In this document: piece after piece, positions 1 through 7,100 of the stretch
Numbering within the stretch: the first letter of the stretch is position 1
Layout of the letters: each line of letters opens with the position of its first letter
Notes under the pieces: model-generated
What the model saw: the letters and a program-made list of their open reading frames with translations, nothing else
The model's database searches: none
What the model was told of the DNA's origin: nothing
Made by a program: the position numbers and the translations under genes
Origin: JAZQNC01 sp045536155
GTDB taxonomy: Bacteria > Bacillota > Clostridia > Oscillospirales > CAG-272
Direction of reading: 5' to 3'
NCBI GenBank assembly: GCA_045536155.1
Contig: JAZSMZ010000111.1
Coordinates: 1 to 12,678 of the forward strand
DNA length: 12,678 nt

Positions 1-1810
1 CACGCGAAACCGAAAGTCCCACGTTAACGGCAGGACGCTGACCCTCATTAAAGAGGTCACTGTCAAGGAATATCTGACCGTCGGTTATGGAAATAACGTT
101 GGTCGGAATGTATGCCGAAATATCACCTGCAAGGGTTTCAATAAGCGGCAGAGCGGTTATCGAGCCGCCGCCGAGCTCACTTGACAGATGCGCCGAACGC
201 TCCAAAAGTCTCGAATGCAGATAGAAAATGTCACCGGGGTATGCCTCGCGTCCCGACGGACGGTGCAGCAGCAGCGAGAGCTCGCGATATGCAACGGCGT
301 GCTTTGAAAGGTCATCGTAGATGATAAGCACGTCCTCGCCGCGATACATGAAATATTCACCCATAGCGCATCCTGCAAAGGGAGCGATATACTGCAGCGA
401 TGCCGACGACGATGCGGGAGCGGACACGATTATCGTATAGCTCATTGCTCCGTGACGTTCAAGCTTGTCGCGTATTTCGGCAACGGTAGTATCCTTCTGG
501 CCTACCGCAACGTATATACATTTTATTCCTGTGTTTTTCTGATTCAAAATGGTATCGACGATTACCGAGGTCTTACCGCTCTGGCGGTCACCGATGATAA
601 GCTCACGCTGGCCGCGTCCGATGGGCACGAGCGAGTCGATAGCCTTGATACCGGTATGCATCGGACGGTTTACCTCCGAGCGATCGGGGATACCGGGAGC
701 CTTGCATTCGATGGGGCGGTAATCGCTCGTCCATATCTTACCCTTGCCGTCGATGGCGTTTCCGAGCGGATCGACAACGCGTCCGAGCAGCTCATCGCCG
801 ACCGGCACCTGAGCAATTCTACCCACGCGGCGTACGGGGCTTCCGCTTTCGATGTGCTCATACTGTCCGTATACGATACAGCCTATGCGGTCGCGCTCGA
901 TGTCAAGGATCATGCCGCGCTCTCCGCACTCGAACTCGATTACCTCGGCGTACATGATATCGGCAAGACCGTCAAGCCAGCATATACCGTCGGAGACGGT
1001 AATGGCGCGTCCGAGCTGATATTCGCTGAATACAAGCGGAATCGAGTCCTCGGCCTTCATGATGTCTTTAACAATAGCCTCGGCATCCTCCTCGCCCGTC
1101 ACGTTCTGGCGGCGAAGATCTTTGCGAAGATTATAAAGGCAGTTCTTACCCGTCAGATCGTAAACGGTATCACCTATTCTGAGACGGAGTCCGGCCAAAA
1201 GGGTGGGATCGACCTTTACCCAATATGAGGGCTTACCGTTAACGGTGTCGAGCAGCTCGGTGATCCTCTTTTCGATCTTATCGACAATACGCTGTTCGAG
1301 CGGATATGCCGACATCAAGGTTACGTAAAGAATGCCATGCTCGCGAAGGTAGGACATATCGCCTGCGGTCAGCTTGATCTTTTTAAGTATCTCGTCGGCA
1401 AATTCCTCTTCGCGTTCGCGTATGCCCTTTGCATATTCCTCAACGGTAAAAAGCTCAGCGAGCTTATCACATACAGCATCGATAAGCTTGTACTTGGCCT
1501 CACAGATATATTCTCTTTTCAGATTCTTCAGATCGTGTTCGTATCCGTCGGCAAGACGCTTATATTCAAGCGCCGCCGCCTGTTCGATCTGCGCAACCTC
1601 ACTATCGCCGATGATCTGCACACGAAGCTCGTCAATTTCGGGCACAACGACCTCTTCAAGCTCCTCGTTTTCCAGCTTTTCTGCTTCGTCAAGCTCGCTG
1701 CATATCTTATCGCGTCTGCTTTTGAATATGTTGACGATGGTTTTACGGAAAAGTATGAAGATCAGCAATGCAAGGATCAAAAAATTTATTATAGCGTACA
1801 GAAAGTCCAT
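1..1810 (-). CDS. atpA: ATP synthase b'-delta-alpha fusion protein (3' end outside the window)
   Basis: One uninterrupted frame of 603 codons from ATG 1810 to the window edge; every codon was checked for stops. Residues 4-21 are a hydrophobic membrane span, followed by a charged stalk starting LFRKTIVNIFKSRRDKI, as in b subunits. Residues about 158-234 match the delta C-terminal domain (DPTLLAG at 201-207, RIGDTVYDLT at 211-220). Alpha follows from about 239: GRAITVSDG at 267, P-loop GDRQSGKT at 407-414, DDLSKHAVAYR at 499-509, and the arginine finger as the last visible residue (R603 of GLSVSR). From G267 to the P-loop the spacing equals that of E. coli alpha (140 residues). The N-terminal six-helix domain of delta is not recognisable. 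A GGAG site lies 6 bases before the ATG, 22 bases after atpF. Alpha is the non-catalytic nucleotide-binding subunit of F1; delta and b form the stator. Full length would be about 740 residues if the rest of alpha is normal (inference). Confidence 0.93.
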   Translation of the reverse strand, partial: MDFLYAIINFLILALLIFILFRKTIVNIFKSRRDKICSELDEAEKLENEELEEVVVPEIDELRVQIIGDSEVAQIEQAAALEYKRLADGYEHDLKNLKREYICEAKYKLIDAVCDKLAELFTVEEYAKGIREREEEFADEILKKIKLTAGDMSYLREHGILYVTLMSAYPLEQRIVDKIEKRITELLDTVNGKPSYWVKVDPTLLAGLRLRIGDTVYDLTGKNCLYNLRKDLRRQNVTGEEDAEAIVKDIMKAEDSIPLVFSEYQLGRAITVSDGICWLDGLADIMYAEVIEFECGERGMILDIERDRIGCIVYGQYEHIESGSPVRRVGRIAQVPVGDELLGRVVDPLGNAIDGKGKIWTSDYRPIECKAPGIPDRSEVNRPMHTGIKAIDSLVPIGRGQRELIIGDRQSGKTSVIVDTILNQKNTGIKCIYVAVGQKDTTVAEIRDKLERHGAMSYTIIVSAPASSSASLQYIAPFAGCAMGEYFMYRGEDVLIIYDDLSKHAVAYRELSLLLHRPSGREAYPGDIFYLHSRLLERSAHLSSELGGGSITALPLIETLAGDISAYIPTNVISITDGQIFLDSDLFNEGQRPAVNVGLSVSR

Positions 1811-1832
1811 TGATTTCTCCGTTTGAAGCAAA

Positions 1833-2255
1833 TCACTTATTGTTCATAAGTCGGCGGGCAAAATGCTCGGCCAGCTTCTGTGCTTCTTTTTCAAGCGTAT
1901 CGTCTGAAAATACGCCGTTCTTTTCAAGCTCCGTTTTACACAAAGCGAGCTTTTCTTCGCCTTCGCGATTGATTTTGGCAATTATGGATGCGGCGCGCTC
2001 TTTGGCCTCGTGAATATCCTTTTCGGCATCGGCGGCGTTAAGCGACATCGCGATCTGACGTCTTTTTTCCGTTTCGAGCTGCGCATCTTTCACACGCTCT
2101 TCATTTTCGAGCTTTCTCTTTTTGGCTCCGCTGATCTTTTCATTGCGGGCATCCATAAAAGAGAGGATCGGCTTGAAAAGAAGGTTGTTCAATACAAGCA
2201 TCAAAACGACAAACGAGATCAGCGTCCATAAAAGAATCGACAGCTGGATCGTCAA
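1833..2255 (-). CDS. atpF: F-type ATP synthase subunit b
   Basis: A 140-residue protein, slightly shorter than the usual 155-170. Residues 5-27 form one membrane span, followed by LLFKPILSFMDARNEKI, the typical b-subunit stalk entry, then a long charged helix rich in K, E and A that should form the peripheral-stalk coiled coil. The start is TTG at 2255: AGGAGG sits 8 bases upstream, and no ATG lies in a better place. The upstream atpE stop overlaps this ribosome site, so translation is probably coupled. Because the next gene begins with another b-like anchor, the stalk is probably a b/b' heterodimer, as in cyanobacteria and mycobacteria, rather than a b homodimer (inference). Confidence 0.93.
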   Translation of the reverse strand: MTIQLSILLWTLISFVVLMLVLNNLLFKPILSFMDARNEKISGAKKRKLENEERVKDAQLETEKRRQIAMSLNAADAEKDIHEAKERAASIIAKINREGEEKLALCKTELEKNGVFSDDTLEKEAQKLAEHFARRLMNNK

Positions 2256-2263
2256 TTTATCTT

Positions 2264-2269
2264 CCTCCT
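2264..2269 (-). promoter_or_regulatory. Ribosome binding site of atpF, overlapping the atpE stop codon
   Basis: A perfect AGGAGG on the minus strand, 8 bases before the TTG start of atpF. Its first A is the last base of the atpE TGA stop. This site decides the TTG start and suggests translational coupling from atpE to atpF. Confidence 0.85.
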
Positions 2270-2499
2270 CAGATCTTGGAAGCTAAAATGAAGCCGATAA
2301 GAAGGCCGTAGATGGTGAGCGCTTCCATAAGAGCTAAGGAGATGATGAGAGTTGAACGGATATCCTTTGCGGCATCGGGCTGGCGAGCGATAGCTTCCAT
2401 TGCGGCCTTGGAGGTCATACCCTGACCGAGAGCGGGAAAGATTGTACTTACTGCGATTGCCAATGCGGCTGCGATTGCGATAATTCCTTCGTGTGTCAT
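2269..2499 (-). CDS. atpE: F-type ATP synthase subunit c
   Basis: A 76-residue hairpin of two membrane helices joined by the polar loop ARQP (38-41), the classic c-subunit signature. The ion-binding carboxylate is Glu59 in MEALTIYG (58-65), with Gln26 in GQG on helix 1 and Tyr64. Helix 2 resembles the chloroplast/cyanobacterial FMEALTIYGL type. The Ser and Thr that follow the Glu in Na+-type rings (EST) are Ala60 and Leu61 here, so proton coupling is more likely than sodium (inference from known ring structures). It forms the rotating ring in the membrane. ATG at 2499 is preceded by AAGGAG 11 bases upstream. It lies 39 bases after atpB and 13 before atpF. Confidence 0.96.
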   Translation of the reverse strand: MTHEGIIAIAAALAIAVSTIFPALGQGMTSKAAMEAIARQPDAAKDIRSTLIISLALMEALTIYGLLIGFILASKI

Positions 2500-2538
2500 G
2501 ATAAATTTAACTCCTTGAATATATTGAAAATTTATTTT

Positions 2539-3210
2539 TTATTCTTCTATTCCCTCTTCGAGGTAGATTGCGACAAGCATTGTGAATACAACTGCCTGAA
2601 TGGCACAGAAGAGGAGTGAAAGTGCCATCATGATAACGGGCACGCCGATAGGCAGAAGTCCGTAAAGCTCGTGTGTTACAGTTTCCTCGCCGAACACGTT
2701 ACCGAAAAGTCGGAGCGCAAGGGAGGCGGGTTTTATAAACTCGTCGAGCAGCAAAAGGGGGAGCATGAAAAACATCGGGGAAACAAAGCGCTTGAAGTAC
2801 CCCTTAACACTGTGCCTCAGCCCCGCTATCTGCAAAAACAGAAAGGCGCATATACCGAGTCCCAAGGTCACAGACAGCGACGATGTCGGTGCCTTTGCAT
2901 ACTTGGTCAGTCCAATGCCGGGGAAAAGTCCCGAATAGTTTGCGAAAATGATAAATATGAACATCGAGCCGAGGAAGAAGAAATATTTTCTGCAATTCTT
3001 TTTGCCGATAATACCGGTAAAGAAATTGTCAAGATACTCTATGCCAGTTTCGATCATATTCTGGAATTTACCCGGACGTTCCTTTAAGTTTCGGGTAACT
3101 ATCAGCGACAGTATCGCGCAGACAGCGATGATGACCCACATCATGACTACCTCGCCCGTTACGTCGAGGACGCCGAATATGGGGATTAAAACCTCGGATT
3201 TTTCACCCAT
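2539..3210 (-). CDS. atpB: F-type ATP synthase subunit a
   Basis: A 223-residue membrane protein, near the usual length for Gram-positive bacteria. It shows five or six hydrophobic spans. The key motifs are in order: NYSGLFPG at 91-98, PTSSLSVTLGL at 108-118, and SLALRLFGN at 163-171, whose Arg167 is the essential stator arginine facing the c-ring carboxylate. The C-terminal span IQAVVFTMLVAIYL (204-217) is also typical. Subunit a forms the two half-channels that pass ions to and from the c ring. The ATG start is supported by AAGGAAG 9 bases upstream. It follows the AtpI-like gene by 33 bases. Confidence 0.96.
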   Translation of the reverse strand: MGEKSEVLIPIFGVLDVTGEVVMMWVIIAVCAILSLIVTRNLKERPGKFQNMIETGIEYLDNFFTGIIGKKNCRKYFFFLGSMFIFIIFANYSGLFPGIGLTKYAKAPTSSLSVTLGLGICAFLFLQIAGLRHSVKGYFKRFVSPMFFMLPLLLLDEFIKPASLALRLFGNVFGEETVTHELYGLLPIGVPVIMMALSLLFCAIQAVVFTMLVAIYLEEGIEE

Positions 3211-3243
3211 CGTTTAAAACTTCCTTTTCCTACTGAAGATATC

Positions 3244-3531
3244 TTATTTACCGTTTTTTGTATTCTTTAGCAGCATACTCGTGAAAAGCACAAGTCCTGC
3301 CGTAATGCCCAAAACCGCACCAACGAGAAGGTATACCGCATCAAAGGGCGTTTTCGGAGCAATGAAATAAAGCAGCACCATGTAGGCGACGTTTATTGCC
3401 TGATGTATTATCGCGCCGAACGAATAATACTGCGGACTTTTTTTCATGATAGCACGCGATATAAGATAGTTTGCAAATGAAAGCAGCAGAGCGACAGCAA
3501 AAGCGATCGCCGCGCCTATAATATTCGTCAC
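3244..3531 (-). CDS. AtpI-like small membrane protein at the head of the atp operon
   Basis: A 95-residue, very hydrophobic protein with about four predicted spans (near 5-25, 38-58, 64-80 and 70-88, the last two poorly separated) and a basic C-terminus ending KNTKNGK. Its size, topology and place directly upstream of atpB fit ATP synthase protein I (AtpI), which in other bacteria helps assemble the c ring or supply Mg2+. Sequence similarity in this family is low, so the call rests mainly on position and topology. The start is GTG at 3531, preceded by GAGGTGA about 7 bases upstream. It appears to be the first gene of the operon. Confidence 0.72.
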   Translation of the reverse strand: MTNIIGAAIAFAVALLLSFANYLISRAIMKKSPQYYSFGAIIHQAINVAYMVLLYFIAPKTPFDAVYLLVGAVLGITAGLVLFTSMLLKNTKNGK

Positions 3532-3792
3532 GTTAATTCACCTCGGATATTCAGACATTATCCTACAATAATAAGAATATTATATCATTTATAACCAAGC
3601 CATTCTACATCTGTTAATGTATAAATATGCTATAATTTATTAACGAAATGACATTGCTTCTTTTGAAATCGGATGTTATTCGACATCTTTACTTTTTTGA
3701 TGATATAAAATTCATACTGCCGTCACAAATACATATTATAATGATTTTAAGTGCAGTTTTTTATTTAAAATCTTCCGAAAGGAATGTAAAGA
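3532..3792. promoter_or_regulatory. Divergent promoter region between the atp operon and the Gld-type ABC operon
   Basis: This 261-base AT-rich gap separates two head-to-head operons and must hold both promoters. Possible -10 boxes with exact TATAAT are at 3579-3584 (minus strand, about 45 bases before the AtpI-like start), and at 3631-3636 and 3737-3742 (plus strand, before the ABC ATPase). None has a convincing -35 box at 16-18 bases, so assignment of each is tentative. I found no riboswitch or strong hairpin here. Confidence 0.45.
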
Positions 3793-4800
3793 ATGATAAA
3801 GATAAAGAATCTCGTAAAACAGTACGGCGACAAATATGCCGTAAATGATATAAGCTTCAGCGTGGGCGATGGCGAGATCGTAGGTTTCCTCGGCCCGAAC
3901 GGTGCGGGCAAATCGACGACCATGAATATGCTGACAGGCTATCTGTCCTCCACATCGGGCACGATATCGATCGACGGATTTGATATACTTGAAAACACCA
4001 TGGAGGCAAAAAAGCTCATCGGTTATCTGCCAGAGCAGCCCCCTCTCTACATGGACATGACGGTAATCGAATACCTTAACTTTGTCTATGAGCTGAAAAA
4101 ATGCACCTTCAACCGCGAAAAGCACCTTGAGGAGATATGCGAGGTAGTTAAGCTTTCCGACGTCAAAAACAGAATAATCGGTCACCTGTCGAAGGGATAC
4201 AGACAGCGCGTGGGCATCGCTCAGGCGATCGTCGGAAACCCGAAGGTAATAATCCTCGACGAGCCTACTGTCGGCCTTGACCCAAAACAGATAATCGAGA
4301 TAAGAAACCTTATCCGCGTACTCGGGCGAGACCACACCGTTATCCTTTCCACCCACATTTTAAGTGAGGTTCAGGCCACCTGCGACCGCGTTATCATCAT
4401 CAACAAGGGACGCATCGTTGCCGATGAGCGCACAGAGGATCTTGCCAACATCGTTGGCGGAAACCGTCGCCTTTCAGTGAAGATATGCGGAAATCAAAAG
4501 GAGATTTTGTCGGCCATAGGCAAGCTCAACGGAGTTACATACGTTGAAAGCCTTGCCGAGCATGAGCTTGACAGCACCACATACCTCGTTGAAAGCGAAG
4601 CGGGCGTTGATATCCGTAAGCCGCTGTTCAATCTTTTAAGCGAAAGACATTGGCCCATTTTGGGTATGGAAGCGCTCGGAATGAATCTTGAGGACATCTT
4701 CATTTCGCTTGTTGATCTTTCGGAAAATGCGCCCAAGACAAAGAAAAAGCGCATCAAGATCAATCCCAAAAACACGACCGACAGCGGCGAAAACGCTTGA
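3793..4800 (+). CDS. ABC transporter ATP-binding protein, GldA type
   Basis: A 335-residue ATPase with a complete nucleotide-binding domain: Walker A GPNGAGKST (34-42), Q-loop Gln82 (YLPEQPPLY), signature LSKGYRQRVG (132-141), Walker B VIILDEP (152-158), D-loop GLD (161-163) and switch His188 (STHIL). All catalytic residues are present. Residues after about 220 form a C-terminal domain as found in ABC-2-type exporters, ending in a basic tail (TKKKRIKINPK) that is not conserved in function. It should power the permease encoded 24 bases downstream. The ATG follows AAAGGA by about 9 bases. The family includes GldA of gliding Bacteroidetes, NosF/Nat-type exporters and others; the GldA label rests on the operon context. 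Confidence 0.93.
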   Translation: MIKIKNLVKQYGDKYAVNDISFSVGDGEIVGFLGPNGAGKSTTMNMLTGYLSSTSGTISIDGFDILENTMEAKKLIGYLPEQPPLYMDMTVIEYLNFVYELKKCTFNREKHLEEICEVVKLSDVKNRIIGHLSKGYRQRVGIAQAIVGNPKVIILDEPTVGLDPKQIIEIRNLIRVLGRDHTVILSTHILSEVQATCDRVIIINKGRIVADERTEDLANIVGGNRRLSVKICGNQKEILSAIGKLNGVTYVESLAEHELDSTTYLVESEAGVDIRKPLFNLLSERHWPILGMEALGMNLEDIFISLVDLSENAPKTKKKRIKINPKNTTDSGENA

Positions 4801-4824
4801 GTGAAGTAAGGAGAATTCGATAAT

Positions 4825-5559
4825 ATGTTAGCTATTTACAAGCGCGAAATGCGCGCATATTTCACATCGCCGATCGGATATATCTATATCGCGGCCTATT
4901 TGGCGGTAAGCGGATTTTTGTTCTCGCTTTTCACCGTTCAGTCGGCACTCGGCGGCGGAAACATCGACCTTGGCATGTACTATACCATGCTCATCTTCGT
5001 TTTTGCCATCATCGTTCCCCTTCTCACAATGAAATCGCTGTCTGAAGAGCGCAAGATGAAGACCGAGCAGCTGCTGCTCAGCGCGCCCGTCTCCCTGCCC
5101 TCGATGATCGTGGCAAAATTTTTGTCGGCGTACACCATGTTCGGTGTAACCTATCTCGTTTCCTGCCTTAACACCTACGTTTTGTTCCGTTATCAGCCCG
5201 ATGCGGTCGTTCTGCCCAATCTGCGCGTAACTATTCTCGGTTTTTCCATTGCGATTTTGCTTTTGGGTGCCGCTTTCGTCGCTATCGGTATCTTCGTTTC
5301 CTCGCTGACCGAAAATCAGATCATCGCCGTTATCGGAACTTTGGCGATTCTTATCTTCTCGCTGCTCTGCAATGCGCTTAACCAGTTTATCGACTCGGCA
5401 GTAATACGCTCTGTGCTCAACTGGATATCGGTATTCGGACGCTTTACAAACTTTACCTACGGCGTATTTGACTATGCATCGGTTGCCTACTATGCTTCGA
5501 TAACCTTTGTATTCCTTTTCTTAACGGTGCGCATCTACGAAAAGCGCCGTTGGAACTGA
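4825..5559 (+). CDS. ABC-2 type permease, GldF type
   Basis: A 244-residue membrane protein with six hydrophobic spans (about 18-38, 52-70, 98-122, 136-160, 163-188 and 222-238). The N-terminus IYKREMRAYFTSPIGYIY and the cytoplasmic segment MKSLSEERKMKTEQLLLSAP (69-88) are typical of the permease partner of GldA-like ATPases. It is a half-transporter expected to dimerise. AAGGAG stands 11 bases before the ATG. Its stop lies immediately before the ribosome site of the next gene, so the genes are tightly coupled. The transported substrate is unknown. Confidence 0.92.
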   Translation: MLAIYKREMRAYFTSPIGYIYIAAYLAVSGFLFSLFTVQSALGGGNIDLGMYYTMLIFVFAIIVPLLTMKSLSEERKMKTEQLLLSAPVSLPSMIVAKFLSAYTMFGVTYLVSCLNTYVLFRYQPDAVVLPNLRVTILGFSIAILLLGAAFVAIGIFVSSLTENQIIAVIGTLAILIFSLLCNALNQFIDSAVIRSVLNWISVFGRFTNFTYGVFDYASVAYYASITFVFLFLTVRIYEKRRWN

Positions 5560-5560
5560 A

Positions 5561-5570
5561 AGGAGGGGGG
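5561..5570 (+). promoter_or_regulatory. Ribosome binding site fixing the start of the GldG-like gene
   Basis: AGGAGGGGGG begins 2 bases after the permease stop and ends 6 bases before ATG 5577. An in-frame TTG at 5550 would place this site inside the coding sequence, so ATG 5577 is the better start. Confidence 0.8.
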
Positions 5571-5576
5571 CTTAAA

Positions 5577-7085
5577 ATGAACAAACAGAAAAAGCAGAAC
5601 GCAAAAAAGAGTATTTTTGCAGATAAAAAGTTCAAATACGGCTCCTCTGCCGTTTTATTCACAGTTGTGGTTGTAGCGCTCATTATCGCTGCAAATGCAA
5701 TATTCTCATCCCTTTGCTACAACCTGCTCTGGTACACCGACATGACCAGCGAACAGATGTATTCCATTTCCGATACCACCCGCGATCTTCTTTCAGACCT
5801 CACCGAGGACGACATAAACGTAAAGATCATCTTCTGCTCCGAGCCCGACAAGATCGAAAGCGATTACATGCAAAAGCTTGTGCATCAGATGGCGCTTTTG
5901 TACCAAAAGGAATTTGATTTTGTTACTGTCGAATACGTTGACCTGCTCTCCGATCCCACTGCAGTCGATCAGTACATGACCACTGCCGCAACAAAGATCA
6001 AGACTACAAACGTGATCATCGCTACCGACACCGGCTTCAGAGTATTCGCAAACGACGGATTTTTCTACTTCTCCGAGCAGGACGGATCGGTTTTCGCATT
6101 CAACGGCGAATACAAGATCACAACTGCGATATTACAGCTTGCATACGACAACCCGATAGCCTATTTCACGGTAGGACACGGTGAGACAACAACCTCCTCC
6201 GAGCTTGCCGAGCTTTTCACCGATGCGGGCTATGACGTACGCACCATCGACCTTTCAAAGGAGGAGATCGATCCCAAGGCAAAGGTTATCGCCATCAACG
6301 GGCCCAGATACGACTTTATGGGATACCGCGACGAGGTCAACGAGATTGGCAAGATCGCCGATTTCCTTGACGGCGGCGGAAGCCTCATGGTATTCATGGA
6401 TCCCAAAGCCGCGGGCACCCAGGATTTCACCGAACTCAACGAGTTCCTCTCCGAATGGGGCATATCGTTTGGTAAATCGGTGCTTAAAGATTCTGTAAAC
6501 TCCATTTCCGCAGACGGTTATTCGCTCGTTTCGCAGTATACGACCGAGGGGCTCGGCGCATCGCTCACCACGTCGATGCGTACGCTTGAAACCGTCCCGA
6601 AGGCGATCGTTCGCTATGCGATGCCCATCGAGATCCTTTACGACGAAAAGATAATCGACAAATCGGCAAGAGCGGTATCTCCCGTGCTCGTATCCTATCC
6701 CACCACCGAGTCTTATCCCTTTACTGACGAATCGACCGCTGACAAATCAGGTATTTTCAACCTGATGACTGTAACTCAGGACAGCATCATCATCGACAGC
6801 GAGACGTACACCACCTACGTTCTTGCCTGCGGTACCACCTCTTTTACATCGTCTGATTACCTCAAATCAAATGCATACGGCAATGCTGACATTATCTTCT
6901 CTGCAATGCGCGCGATGGGACGCGAAAAAGTGCCTGCCGACATCGATTTCCGTGTATTTGAAGATGAAACGCTTGACATTACCCAGCAGCAGGCAACGAC
7001 CTGGACCGTTATCCTCACCGCCCTGCTTCCCTCGGTAGTCCTGGTATGCGGAATCGTCATGTTCGTCAAGCGCAAGAATTTATAA
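5577..7085 (+). CDS. GldG-like membrane-anchored ABC transporter auxiliary protein
   Basis: A 502-residue protein with one N-terminal span (about 24-46), a large extracytoplasmic part and one C-terminal span (about 475-496) followed by FVKRKNL. The ectodomain contains YFTVGHGE (196-203), a motif typical of the GldG / ABC_transp_aux family, and a segment with DGGGSLMVFMDP (265-276). In Flavobacterium, GldG works with GldA and GldF and is needed for gliding; in other bacteria its role is unknown. The gene order ATPase-permease-GldG is the family's usual one. It may present substrate to the permease or remodel the envelope (inference). Confidence 0.88.
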   Translation: MNKQKKQNAKKSIFADKKFKYGSSAVLFTVVVVALIIAANAIFSSLCYNLLWYTDMTSEQMYSISDTTRDLLSDLTEDDINVKIIFCSEPDKIESDYMQKLVHQMALLYQKEFDFVTVEYVDLLSDPTAVDQYMTTAATKIKTTNVIIATDTGFRVFANDGFFYFSEQDGSVFAFNGEYKITTAILQLAYDNPIAYFTVGHGETTTSSELAELFTDAGYDVRTIDLSKEEIDPKAKVIAINGPRYDFMGYRDEVNEIGKIADFLDGGGSLMVFMDPKAAGTQDFTELNEFLSEWGISFGKSVLKDSVNSISADGYSLVSQYTTEGLGASLTTSMRTLETVPKAIVRYAMPIEILYDEKIIDKSARAVSPVLVSYPTTESYPFTDESTADKSGIFNLMTVTQDSIIIDSETYTTYVLACGTTSFTSSDYLKSNAYGNADIIFSAMRAMGREKVPADIDFRVFEDETLDITQQQATTWTVILTALLPSVVLVCGIVMFVKRKNL

Positions 7086-7100
7086 TTTTGAGGCAAAACA

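Noticed and set aside
452..1228. A 258-codon open frame on the plus strand
   Set aside because: It lies opposite the delta-alpha coding sequence, whose minus-strand protein has clear ATP synthase motifs; the plus frame matches no family and has no ribosome site.
1..1810. The fusion as a frameshift or assembly artefact
   Set aside because: All three domains and their linkers lie in one frame with sensible protein throughout and no nonsense stretch at the joins. It cannot be fully excluded without reads.
1337..1826. Two overlapping plus-strand open frames of about 150 codons
   Set aside because: Both are antisense to the b'-delta part of the fusion gene; one is a low-complexity Ser-rich translation typical of a shadow frame.
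3773..3784. TTCC-GAAA-GGAA mini-hairpin covering the ABC ATPase ribosome site
   Set aside because: Only a 4-bp stem, too weak to claim regulation.
3736..4356. A 206-codon minus-strand open frame
   Set aside because: Antisense to the ABC ATPase with intact Walker motifs; a shadow.
5550..5576. TTG start for the GldG-like gene, 9 codons upstream
   Set aside because: It overlaps the permease end and would encode the strong ribosome site of ATG 5577 as protein.
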